Below are positions 45,030-58,600 of a stretch of 64,000 nt of DNA, in pieces. Under the pieces are notes generated by a model that had not been told where the DNA came from, did not search any database, and worked only from the letters and a program-made list of their open reading frames with translations. How positions within the stretch are numbered: the first letter of the stretch is position 1; the number at the start of each line of letters is the position of its first letter. The translations under genes were made by a program, and so were the position numbers. The stretch comes from Plotosus lineatus. Lineage: Eukaryota; Chordata; Actinopteri; Siluriformes; Plotosidae. The stretch spans positions 21,452,501 through 21,516,500 of the forward strand of contig CM045733.1 of assembly GCA_024760905.1 (NCBI GenBank), read 5' to 3'.

Positions 45030-48000
45030 GATAATTTCATGGGTGTTATCAATTTTATTTTCTTATACCAGTGCCTCCCCCTGAAGTGGAAGGTAAAACA
45101 CATTTTATTCCTTTGAGTTTCCAATATTCAGTAAGCTTGCATCTGAATATTAGTTTATGCAGTCATTCATTTATAATTTATTACATTTATTTATCACTTG
45201 TATTTTTATATATAATTTTAAAATATTTTTAATAATTATATAATTGTATATATATTTTGAATATTATACCTTTATTCACATTTATTGTTCTTTGTATCCA
45301 TTTTTATCTTATTTTCTTCTAAAGCACCTTCGCAGGAAGTTGAAGGTAACATTGCATGACTTATTTTAACTATAAAATTTTCACTGCAGCTTAAATATAG
45401 CAATTCTAAGTAGTTATTAATGGGTCAGAGTGAGTAGCGAAAAATTATGTTAACATTGGATCTCCTGCTAAAGATTCCAAACAATAATTATGATAATATT
45501 AAATTTTTTCACTTAAATACTAAAACATCAGCCTGTATCTCATATTCTCTTCATATTTTCACATCAGAGCCAGAAGTTGAAGAAGAAGGTAACAAAACAC
45601 TTCCTCACTGGCTTTCTAATCACATTTTTTTTCTTATTTAGCCATCATGACAATGTTATTGTTTTACCACGTTTCTTCTGTAATGGTATACTCCATAGTG
45701 CATTATAATGTGCAATAAAATCTTCATATTAACATTTTATAACTCCAAGTCTAAGACACATTTTTCATATTTTCATATCAGAACCAGAAGCTGAAGTAGA
45801 AGGTAACAACACAGTGATACACTCGCTTCTTCTTCCCATTTTCCTCACACAGCTGTCATGACCCTGATATTGTTGTGCTATCTTTTGTCCACAGTAACAT
45901 ATAGTACATTGCAATGTGCAATAAAAATGTAAAAATTACATTTCCAAGTCTAAGCTGCATTTTTTCATGTTTTAATATCAGAACCAGAAGCTGAAGAAGA
46001 AGGTAAAAACACAGTAATGCACTCACTTTCTTTTCATCTTTTACCACATAGCCTTCATGACACTGATATTGTTCTGCTGGCTTTCATCCAGAATAATGTC
46101 GAGTGCATTACAGTTTGCAAGAACATTTTCTTATTAAGTCTTGTACACATTTTTTATGGTTTCATATCAGAACCAAAATCTGAAGTAGAAAGTGACTGCC
46201 TTATTATATATATATATATTTTCCTCATCTCAAAAACTTCTACCAACTAATTTTGAGCGGAGCAGTTATACGGATTTAACTTTATTTATTTAACCATGAT
46301 ATCGCTGACTTTCGTCAAGAGTAGCTGCATAGCCATCAGCGTGTTTCTGCGCCTTGCTAAGGGTTGTGTCAGGAAGGGCATCCGACGTAAAAACCTACGC
46401 CAAATCAAACATGCGATTCATTAATATGACTTCCATGAAGATGAAGGCATATGATCCGCTGTGGTGACCCCTGAAGGGAACAGCCGAAAGGAAAAGAAGA
46501 CGAGGAAGAAGATACTCACATATTACACACTCTACAGAACGTTATTATTTCTCACTCTTCTATTCTGCTACTTATTTTGGGCACAATGGCTAGAGAAGCA
46601 GATTTGGGACCCAAAGGTTGCTGGTTAGATTCAAAAGACATCAGGAAAAGTGTGTGGTGACGGAGAAAGTAAGCAGCACCTTCCCTTTTCCACCTTCATG
46701 GTTGAAGTGCCCTTGAACAAAGCACCCAACTGCTCCCTGAGTGATCCAGTGTGACTGCCCACTGCTCAGCGTGTACGTGTGCTCAGTGTTTGTGTGTCTG
46801 CTCATTTTAAATGAGTTAAATTCATTCATTCATTTTCTGAACCGCTTCATCCCAATTAGGGTCACAGAGAGGCTGGCATCCATCTCAGCCATCTGGCAGA
46901 GTGGACCCTGGAGAGCGCGCCATGCCATTGCAGGGCAGAAACACACTGACGGCAATGTAGCTATACTTGATGAAAGTCAGCAATTGTTCTTTTACAGCCT
47001 TTCAGCATAGACAATGACAGACATGACCAGCCTTTGGTAACCCAGTTAGCTGCACGGGGAAGGGGGGGGCAGCAGTGATAACCATTAATAGAGGGGCTTG
47101 AACCCCCAACCTTAGGATCAGTGATTCAGTAATGCCTACTACTAGGCCAATATTGTCCCAAGAGTTAAATGCAGAGACAAATTCCCCTTGTGGAATTAAG
47201 ATAGTAATTTTTGATTTTGATATACTATGGAATTGTTAGGATTTCTCTCTATATAAGTTGTAGTAGTAGTAGTATTAGTAGGCCCCCGTCAGTCTTGAAG
47301 AACTATGGAGCTGCGCTCTGGCTGGTATCCCGGCTGGTGATACTCTCCAGTGATAGTCTCCAGTGCGCAGAGCCTGGGTAGGAAGTATGGAGGACAGGCT
47401 GTTACCCAAGCAGCAAGTCCCCCCTCTCGGCGCCACCAGAAGGGTCCAGTGGAAGGGAAGCTGATACGACTGGGTTCCAGTGTTGCTGCAGGAGTTGCCA
47501 GAATGAACTGCCTCAGGGGACTCTGACTCCCGATTAGAAACACGCTGACGGTCTTGCAGCCTACTCTTGTCAAAACTCAGCAATGGTTCTTTTACATGCC
47601 TCACACCATAGACAGTGAGCGACATGGTCAGCCTTTGATAACCCAGTTAGCTGCACTTGGGGGGGGTCAGTGACAACCTTTGTGTCCTTTTTTATATACA
47701 TACAGTGGTACCTCACCTTACGAAATTAATCCGTTCCATAGCCTTTTTCTTAACCTGGATTTTTCGTAAATTGAACTGCATTTTACATGTAAAATGCGTG
47801 ATTCGTTCCAAGGCCCCCAATACTACCCATAAACCCTTTAAAAATTATAAAAGCATACCTTTTAAGACCTCCTTCTGCTTCAATATTGTACCTATGGTAG
47901 ACGGGTTTGGCCATATTCCTTTGCGATATCACGTGCCGGCTTCCTCTTTTCACTCACACCGGAAATCTCACGCGCGTGTGTGTGTGTGTGTGTGTGTGTT

Positions 48001-48579
48001 GACCATGTCTTCTCAGCAGAGTTATAATCTTACAAATGTTTATGGAAGGTTAAAAGCCTGAGTCAAAAAACAGTAACTCTGTCCCTTACACAAAAACATT
48101 ATGGCTGATGCAGCTCTTACAAATGTTTATGCAAGGTTTAAAGCCTGAGCCAAAAAATAAAGTTGCAATGAGCACACTCGAAAAACTCGTGAACAAGATG
48201 CTGCTCAAAGGAGCTGCGTCATCCCTCCTAGCCAATGCGAGGCCAGCGGGGCGGGATGTTGGGAGATAGCCAATGGGAGGGAGCTGTGTCATCCCTCCTA
48301 GCCAATGGGAGGCCAGCGGGGCGGGATGTTGGAAGATAGTCAATGGGAAAGCAACTCATGCATTGTTTGAATATTTGAATGGCACGTTTGGCTTGTTTTG
48401 TAAGGAGAACTTGTTTCGTATACAGTGACAAAAAATTTTGGAAAATCTTTTTTGTAACCTGGATTTTTCATTTGCTGGGACTATCGTAAGGTGAGGTACC
48501 ACTGTATGTGTATATATATATAAAAATATATATATATATATATATACATACGTAGACACACACAGTGTGTATATATATA

Positions 48580-48649
<70 letters not shown>

Positions 48650-48801
48650 TGTACACACAAAACAACCACAATCGAGAATTTGTTTCACTGTTAATAGATA
48701 TACATGTTATATTATGTCTGCTAACTGTATGACTTGGGCATGTAGGTCATTTGTGCATGTGCGTGTAGGCATGCATGTAGGTCATTTGTGTACCCCCCCC
48801 C

Positions 48802-48832
<31 letters not shown>

Positions 48833-51800
48833 TTACATCCCATAATGCAGTGTTTATTAGTACTGTTATCTAATTATCTATTGTCCATCTGAACAGTGAC
48901 AGTCAGAACACTGGGTTGGTACTGGCTCCAATTAACATTTTACAAATTTAAGAAAACTGTGAAAGCTATTTTAATTTTATTTGTCACAAGTTTTTGTAAT
49001 TTGTGAAATGCACAATATGTCCTAATGAATTTTTGTTATTGTTGCTGTTTAAAATCATTAGCCCCAGCTGAGGAGGAGCCCACAGGTAATTCAGCTTTCT
49101 CCCCCTTTATAATATACACATATTATACATTAATTTTGCTGAACCACTTAATCCTAATATAGACATTTAGAGACAACCTAAAAGCAGAGCACCCATATAA
49201 TTTCTCTTACCTAACAATTGCTTTTAAACCCTGTGTGCATATCCTATGTTTATCAATATTAATTCATTTTAATAGCATGTTCATTGAAAGGAATAAAAAT
49301 GCAGTAACCAAACACGTAATCATTGTCTTGGCATGGAAACTATATGAAAAAAAAATAAATAAATTGTTTAGTTGTGAATTGTTTATTCTCTAAAATGTAT
49401 GATATTATTTTATTATAAATAACAATTTGCTACTAAATATCTAAGAAGTCATTTACCATAGTAAGAGTGCGAGCAAGTATCAGTAGGATGAAAAGACTTC
49501 AATGCGAGCTCCGCTATCACCACAGGGTAGTGAACTACCATTCCATCGAATAGGTTTACTTCCATAAGTACATTATATGTACCACAAACTTTATACATTT
49601 CGGCTTTTTCCCTTTATCAGGGGTCGCCACACCGAATGATTTGCATGTTTGATTTGAGTTTTTTTGCATCGGGATGCCCTTTCTGACACAACCCTTTAAG
49701 CAAGGGACAGAAACACGCTGACGGCTTTGCAGATACTCTTTACGAAAGTCATCAATGGTTCTTTTACATGAACCTCTCACCATAGACAGTGAGCGACATG
49801 GACAGCCTTTGATAACCCAGTTAGCTGCACTGGGGGGACAAGTGACAACCTTGTGGAGCGTGGGGTTCGAACCACCAACCTTAGGATCAGCGATCCAGCA
49901 CCCTATACTACGAGGCCACAACTGCCCCTAAACTAAAAAACAAGATTATCAACTGCAAATGGCATATAGAATTCTGTTTACACTGTTCAGAAAGTGTATT
50001 GTATTTTATTTAAAAAGTGTAGTTTAACAATTAATAGTTTGGAAGATAGATTATCATCAGTCAGACATTCATTCCCAATATAACGATTATACAGTGGCAT
50101 GAGAAATATCACCACATTCATTCTATGTGTATATGTATGCTGGAAGGACACCATAGGTGCTTTTTGATGTTCCAAAAAAACACAAAGGTTAGATCTCTAA
50201 AGCCAATCTCAGCCAACTCTGGGTAAAGGTGGGGTACGTGCTGAACAGCTTGCCGGATCATCGCAGGGCCGGCACATATAAACATTCACATTCACAAGTA
50301 ATTTGGAACAGCCTAATGTGTATTTCTTCGGATGAAACCAGAATACCTGCAGGAAACGCGCAAGCCCGGAGGAGAACATACAAACTCCACACAGAAATTC
50401 CCAAGACCAGGACTCAAACCAAGGACCTTTTTGCTGTGAAGTGGACATTCTAATCACTGCACCTACGTTTTTTTTTTTTTTTCACTCAGATATAGAACAA
50501 CAATCTAACAGCTCAAAACTGAGATAAACAATTTCATGGTTCAACACAACAGCTAACTTTTTAAAAATATATTTATCATCTAATAGAAATAATTTTCAAT
50601 ATTTTATTATACAGTAAGTGTGATCTTAAATCAGCAAAATGAAATTATGCCTAGAGCAAGTGGCAAGTGAACATATCTTCTATTCAGTATAGAACTTCTG
50701 TATTGTGCATATTACTCTTAAATCCAATACTACTGTAATGCTAATGTTGATGTCATTGCTTATTGTAGATGAGCTGAAACCAAAGCCAAAGTAAGACTTT
50801 TTTAATTAAATATATATTTTTCAATTATTGCAATGTTGACATATTCAATGCTCCATTAACCGAAATTAAAAATGAAAACTTTTTTAGAATGTTCATCCAA
50901 AATATTACTGCTCCAAAGATTCCAGAGGGAGAAAAAGTGGACTTTGATGTAAGTGTATTAAAAATGAATAAATGCTAATAGACACAAAAATAAATACGTA
51001 CTATATAAAGTGTTGATTTTTTTTTTTTTCAACATATCTGAACAAGCACAAATTTCACACTCTTTGATGCAATTCCTGATGATAAAGGTGATATAACTGA
51101 ACAAGCCCACTTGGAACATTATATTTTTCAATCATTTATTAAATAAAGGTAATATTCTTCTTTGGATAAAGTAAGTATACCATTGGTTGGCCTCAGAAGC
51201 TTTGCTCCCTACTGTTCTCAACCTCTGTAGACTGTGTCTAAAGTGTGAAATGTGTACAGGAAGACTAACAACAATGGAAAACTAACAACAATGGAAATGG
51301 GCTAGAGCCCATTCTGGTAGTGTCCCATCAACCTACATCTCTTCTCTGTTTTCTGCTCATCATGGTTGTAAAAAATGGAGCCAACCAATAACTGAAAGGG
51401 GTGGGGATATTTGATCTAACTTAAGCTTTCGAGACCAATATGGACCCCCAGATCCCACTTTGAGAAGTTAATATAGAGACAGTTAGGGTAGTGTAGGTAC
51501 CCTAAGATCTTGTGTCAAACTAAAATATAATGGGGTGGGGGTGGGGGTTGGGGTGTCCATCCAACAGGACATTCACAGGAAGCGCCAAGAAAAGGACTTG
51601 TCAGAACTGCAGTCCCTAATTGAGGCTCACTTCATCCAACGAAAGAAGGATGAGGAGGAACTCATTGCTTTGGTCAACAGAATTGTAAGTACTCTACAAG
51701 TCTTTGGTGACTTCTGTCCCAGTCTAGCAGGACTTTCTAAAAAATTAAATGCTCACTTAATATGCAGGAGAAGCGACGTACTGAGAGAGCAGAGCAACAC

Positions 51801-52549
51801 AGGATCCGGGCAGAGAAAGAAAAGGAAAGACAGGCCCGTCTGGCAGTGAGTGACACCTCTTCCATCCAATCTTTTCAAACATACTTTTCAGGAAGCTTGG
51901 GGGGGGAAAGCATGGAAAGAGTCAAACTTTTGGAAGAATAAATCTATTGACTATTATTTATAGGAGGAGAAGGAAAGAAGAGAGCAGGAGGAACAGAGGA
52001 AGAAGCAAGATGAAGATGCTAAAAAGAAAAAGGCTCTCACTAACATGACACACCAGTATGGTGGAATACAGCAGAAGGTCAGAACTACAAAATGAATGGT
52101 GTGATTATTTGTGTGGAGATGTTTAAAGTACAGTGGTACCTCACCTTACGATAGTCCCAGCAAACAAAACCTCCAGGTTACGAAAAACATTTTCCAAAAT
52201 TTTTTGTCTCTGTATACGAAACAAGTTCTCCTTACGAAATGCGCCAAACGCGACATTCAAACATTCAAACAATGCATGAGCTGCTCTTCCAACATCCTGC
52301 CCTACTGGCTTCCCATTGGCTAGGAGGGATGAGCTAGGATGCAGCTCCCTCCCATTGGCTATTATGGAGCTGCATCTCCCATAATGCTTTTCATGTAAAG
52401 GACAGAGTTACTGTTGTTTCATGAGTTTTTTTGAGTGTGCTCATTGCTTTATTTTTTGACTCAGGCTTTTAACCTTCCATGAACATTTGTAAGATTATAA
52501 GTCTGCTAAGAAGACATGGTCAACACACACGCGCGTGCGCGCACGCACA

Positions 52550-52604
<55 letters not shown>

Positions 52605-55600
52605 ACACTTGAAAAGAAGAAGTGGGCTCGTGGCATGCGGTTGAGTGATATCGCAAAGGAATATGGCCAAACCCGTCTACCATCGGTACGATATTGAAGT
52701 AGAAGGAGGTCTTAAAGGGTATGCTTTTATAATTTTTAAAGGGTTTAGGGGTAAATTTGGGGGCCTTGGAACGAATCACGCGTTTCAAATGCGGTTCAAT
52801 TTACGAAAAATCCAGGTTAAGAAAAAGGATTAATTTCGTAAGGCGAGGTACCACTGTATTTTAAAGGTTGTCAACCTAGAGATTACTAATTTGAATCCAG
52901 GTTGATGCAACTCATAGCAATCACCAGCCAATCCATGGACATTTGTGAGCTCATTCGTACAAAAGAGGCTGATGTCGCTGCGTTAGGCCACCTCCAAATG
53001 CGCAGGTTTAGCAGTTTATAAAGACACGGGTGGCAGCAAAGTCATGGAGGAGATAAGTGCATGCATGTTCCCCTTCCTGGTTGGTGGTGGTTGTATGTGA
53101 CAGTGAGACACCACCTGACAGCTGGGAATTAGACAAGACTAAAATGGGGGGGGGGGGAGATTTCAAGCATTCATTGATTATTAAGATCATAAGATCACTT
53201 TTTGACGACTAAATTAGATTAGAATTATCACAGAACTCCTTCAAAACAGTTAACTATCACTCACACAGTTGCCAAACCATTTACTCCTACTTGGCTCTTG
53301 GGGAGGTTGGAGCCTATCTCTGCCAACACTGGGCAAAGGACACCCACACAAGTATGAGGAGAACATGCAAACTCCACATAGTACCAGTTAGCCTGTTACT
53401 TGAACCCAAGACCTTGTTGTTGTTGTGAGGCAGACATGTTACTATTTATTTTTATTTACTCATTTTGTCAATTTATCTATCTATCTGTCTATCTAGTGCC
53501 TGAGTCGTAGGACGACCATTGGCGACTCGCCATGAAGGATAACACCCTGGTTATCATCTTCATGGAGGTTTTCTTGGCAGGATTAGTGCAGTGGTTTGCT
53601 ACTGGCTTCTGCACGATGTGAACCTACGGGCAATTTAGAACGGCCAATTAACCTACTGTGCATGTTTTTGGATTGTGGGAGGAAACCCATGCAAGCACGG
53701 CGAGAACATGCAAACTCCACACAGAAACGCCCAGGCTGGGAATCGAACCCAGGCCTTCTTGCTGTGAGGCGGACGTGCTAACTACTACGCCAATGTGCCG
53801 CCTGTCAATTTATATTAGGGCTAATTCCTGCCGGTTTGAAGTTCGGATATGCATGTGTAGTGTGTACATTTGTTGTTCCAGTCAAGAATCATATTTATAA
53901 ACTGAGAAAAACTGTCCACTGGGAATATCTCATGGAAAAAACTGAAGTAGGAAACAAAGAGAGAGAGTACTTTTTATGTGAGCTTATGGTTCATACCATG
54001 ATATCTTTATTATTTTGATCACGTTTCAGTACTTGGCCCTGCTCAACATCTAATGCTTTTGATATTAAATTGATGTCAGAGCTTTTCACTTTGAAGCAGC
54101 GTGTGCATCTTATTCTGACATTTCATCCTGACAGATGGAGGGTCGTAAAGGGGGAAAGAAACAGACTGAGAGGGAGAAGAAGAAAAAGATCCTGGCTGAT
54201 AGGAGGAAGCCACTCAACATCGACCATCTGTCTGAGGATAAATTGAAGTGAGCCATTGCCCTGTGACTCGAAAAATTCACTCGGTGGCCACTTTAGCCCC
54301 CAGATCAAGTTCTGAAAATGTTTGATGTTAGAATATGTTACTTGATTCCACAGAGAGAAGGCCAACGAGCTGTGGCAGAGGATGATGGAGCTGGAGGCTG
54401 AGAAGTTTGACCTTAGTGAGAAACTGAAGCGACAGAAATATGACGTAAGTGTTTAGTTAATTTTGATACAAATGTAAACACCAGAATTTTACAACTATTT
54501 TATAGGTAATTATCATTTCACTGAGATACATTTTAAGAACTTATGACTTCACTATGAATTGAAATGATATTAACAGATACAGGGAATGCAGCCATGAGGT
54601 GGGGGGGGCACTAACCAGTGTCTCTCCCCCTCATGCTGGTCCCAAGCCCGGAGAAATGCAGAGGGTTGTGTCAGGAAGGGCATCCGACGTAAAACCAATG
54701 CCAATTATTTATGATACAAATCAAAAGTATTACCTCCATACCGGATCGGTCGAGGCCCGGGTTAACAACGACCGCCATCAGTGCTGTCAATCAACAGGGT
54801 GCTGATGGAAATTGGACTACTGTTGGTCGTAGACGTCGAAGAAGGAGAGGTGGGAGGCGTGTCCGTAGGCAGAGAGAGAAGAGGAAAGGCACGAGTCTAG
54901 GACTGAGAGTGGGGACTTTGAATGTTGGAACTATGCACAGAAAAGGGAGAGAGCTGGTTGACATGATGCAGAGGAGGAAGGTGGACATACTGTGTGTTCA
55001 GGAGACCAGGTGGAAAGGTAGCACAGCTAAAAGCTTAGGAGCAGGGTTTAAGCTATTTTATCACGGTGTGGATGGGAAGAGAAATGGAGTCGGAGTCATC
55101 TTGAAGGAGGAGTTTGTCAGGAATGTTCTAAAAGTGAAGAGTGTCAGACAGAGTGATGAGTCTCAAGTTAGAAATTGAAGGTGTAATGCTCAATGTTGTT
55201 AGTGCTTATGCCCCACAGGCAGGATGTGAGCTAGAAGAGAAGGAGAGATTCTGGAGTGACTTAGATGAAGTGATGCAGAGTACCACCAGAGGTGAAAGAG
55301 TGGTCATTGGTGCAGACTTCAATGGACATGTTGCTGCAGGCAACAGAGGGGACGAGGAAGTGATGGGCAGGTTTGGTATCCAGGACACGCAGAAGGACAG
55401 ATGTTGATAGATTTTGCAAAAAAAATGGAAATGGCTGTGGTGAATACTTTCTTTGAGAAGAAACAGGAGCATAGGGTGACTTATAAAAGCGGAGGTAGGA
55501 GCTCACAGGTAGACTACATCTTGTGTAGGCGATGTAATTTGAAGGAAGTCAGTGACTGCAAAGTCATCGAGGGTGAGAGTGTTGCCAAACAGCATAGGAT

Positions 55601-58600
55601 GGTGGTGTGCAGGATGACTCTGATGGTGAGAAAGGTGAAAAAGGCAAAGGCAGAGCAGAAGACAAAGTGGTGGAAGCTGAAAAAGGAAGAGTGTCGTGTT
55701 GTCTTCAAGGAGGAGTTGAAACAGGCTTTGGGTGGCCAGGAAGTGCTTCCAAATGACTGGACAACCACAGCAAATGTGATCAGGGACACAGGTAGGAGAG
55801 TACTTGGTGTGTCCTCTGGAAGGAAAGTAGATAAGGAGACTTGGTGGTGGAATGAGGAAGTGCAGGAGTGTGTACAAAGGAAGAGGTTAGCCAAGAAGAA
55901 GTGGGACATTGAGAGGACCAAAGAGAGTAAACAGGAGTACAGGGAGACACAGCGTAAGGCGAAAGTAGCAGTGCCTAAGGCCAAACAGAGGGCGTATGAT
56001 GACTTGTATGATAGGTTGGATAGTAAAGAGGGAGAAAATGATCTATACAGGTTGGCACAGCAGAGAAATAGAGATGGGAAGGACGTGCAGCAAGTTAGAT
56101 TGATAAAGGACAGAGAGGAAACTCTATTGACTAATGACAGAAGTGTGCTGGGAAGATGGAAAGAGTACTTTGAAGAGCTGATGAATGAGGAAAATGAGAG
56201 AGAAAAAAGAGTAGAAGAGGTAACCATTGAGGAGCAGGATGTAGCAAAGATCAGTAAGGGTGAAGTGAGAAGGGCATTGAAGAGGATGAAGAATGGAAAG
56301 GCAGTTGGTCCTGATGATATACCTGTGGAGGTATGGAAGTGTCTAGGAGAGGTAGCAGTAGATTTTCTGACAAGAACATTCAACAAGGTCCTAGAGAGTG
56401 AGCAGATGCCGGAGGAGTGGAGGAGAAGTGTGCTGGTGCCCATTTTTAAGAACAAGGGAGACGTGCAGAGTTGCAGCAACTACAGAGGGATAAAGTTGAT
56501 GAGCCATACGATGAAGTTATGGGAAAGAATAGTGGAAGCTAGACTAAGGGCAGAGGTCAGCATTTGTGAACAACAGTTTGGTTTCATGCCAAGAAAGAGC
56601 ACCACAGATGCAATGTTTGCTTTGAGGATGTCAATAGAGAAGTACAGAGAAGGTCAGAGGGAGCTACATTGTGCCTTTGTGGATCTGGAAAAAGCATATG
56701 ACAGGGTGCCGAGAGAAGAACTGTGGTATTGCATGAGGCAGTCTGGAGTGGCAGAGAAGTATGTTAGAGTGGTGCAGGACATGTATGAGAGATGTAAGAC
56801 AGTGGTGAGGTGTGCTGTCGGTGTGACCGACGAATTCAAGGTGGAGGTGGGACTGCATCAAGGGTCAGCTCTGAGCCCCTTCTTGTTTGCTATGGTGATG
56901 GACAGGCTGACAGACGAGGTGAGACAAGAATCTCCATGGACTATGATGTTTGCAGATGACATCGTTATCTGTAGTGAGAGCAGAGAACAAGTGCAGGAAA
57001 ATCTAGAGAGGTGGAGGTATGCCCTGGAAAGGAGAGGAATGAAGATTAGCCTCAGAAAATCAGAATACATGTGTGTGAATGAGAAGGACCCAGGAGGAAC
57101 GGTGATGTTACAGGGAGCAGAGATAACGAAGGTGGAGGATTTTAAGTACTTAGGCTCAACAATCCAGAGCAATGGAGAGTGTGGAAAAGAGGTGAAGAAG
57201 CGTGTGCAGGCAGGCTGGAATGGTTGGAGAAAAGTATCCGGTGTGATGTGCGATAGGAGAGTGTCAGCAAGAATGAAGGGAAAAGTGTACAAGATGGTGG
57301 TGAGGCCAGCGATGTTGTATGGCTTAGAAACAGTGGCGCTGAGGAAAAGGCAGGAGGCAGAGCTGGAGGTAGCGGATATGAAAATGTTTAGGTTCTCCCT
57401 GGGAGTAATGAGGATGGATAGGATCAGAAATGAGTATATCAGAGGGACAGCCCACGTAAGATGTTTTGGAGACAAAGTCAGAGAGGCTAGATTGAGATGG
57501 TTTGGACATGTACAGAGGAGGGATAGTGAGTATATTGGCAGTAGGATGCTGAGGTTGGAACTACCAGGCAGAAGGCCTCGAGGAAGACCGAAGAAGAGAT
57601 TTATGGATGTGGTGAAGGAAGACATGAAGGTCGTTGGAGTCAGAAAAGAAGATGCGGAGGACAGGGTGAGGTGGAGGCGGATGATTTGCTGTGGCGACCC
57701 CTGAAGGGAACAGCCGAAAGTAAAAGAAGAATTAACAGATACAGGGTCACCAAAAGTCAAGTCTCTGGAGGGAAGCAATGCATAGAGACATCATGGGCGT
57801 CCCTGTCTAAAATTGTCATTTGCTTGCAGATGACTCTTCTCCAGGCCCGAGTCAGTTCATCATCAGTTCATTTTCTGTACCCGCTTAATCCCAATTAGGG
57901 TCACGGGGAGGCTGATCTCCCAACTCCGGGCGAGGGCAGAGTACACTCTGGACAGCTCGCCAGGCCATCGCAGGGCGGAAATACGCTGACGGCTATGCAG
58001 CTACTCTTATTGAAAGTCAGGAATAGTTCTTTTACATGCCTCACACCATAGACAGTGAGAGACCTGGCCGGTCATTGATAACCCAGTTAGCTGCATTGGG
58101 AGGGGACAGTGACAACCTTGTGGAGAGTGGGACTTGAACCCCCAACCTTTGGATCAGTGATCCAGCGCCCTATACCACTAGACCACCACTGCCCCAGGCC
58201 CAAGTCAGTGAACATCAAAAGTTGTAAGTAGTTGGTTGTGTGGACGGTGACCTCACTCCTGTGTAGCTTGCTGCCAGTAGCTATACTCAGACTTATTATC
58301 TCGGGTCTGGAGGCTCGCTTACTTGGTCATGGCTGCAGGTGTGTCTGGTAGGGTTCGGTCAGGGGTGGCTTCTCATGCACATGCAGACCTTTCTCATCCA
58401 CAGGTTCCCTTCTTGCTGGTCTAGACAATCTGTCGTGTTGTCTTTTTTGCACTTAGCAAAGCTTCCATGTGTGTTCCTTTCAGATCACTCAACTACTGGC
58501 TCGTGTCAGGGATCACCAGAGGTAAGTCCACTGAGCCACACTGGTCATTGTTCCTCAATGGTCACAGAGCCCTGGACTGGCAGTACAACCTGACGTTTTT

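Larger units (their letters stand above)
54585..57730 (+). mobile_element. full-length RTE-like LINE in tnnt3 intron
   Basis: 3,146 bp bounded by a perfect 16-bp target-site duplication (attaacagatacaggg at 54569-54584 and 57731-57746). It begins with a G-rich 5' UTR and ends ccgaaagtaaaagaaga. An APE-type endonuclease region is visible ([31 protein letters not shown]), then a reverse transcriptase ([60 protein letters not shown]). Known: this arrangement is that of RTE-clade LINEs. The endonuclease part is split by two short deletions relative to the copy at 62.3 kb, so this copy is probably inactive. Confidence 0.9.

Noticed and set aside
56858..57778. 306-codon Ser/Leu-rich minus-strand frame (and the similar one at 42272-43165)
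   Set aside because: Both are the antisense shadow of the LINE reverse transcriptase; the same pattern appears wherever that segment occurs.
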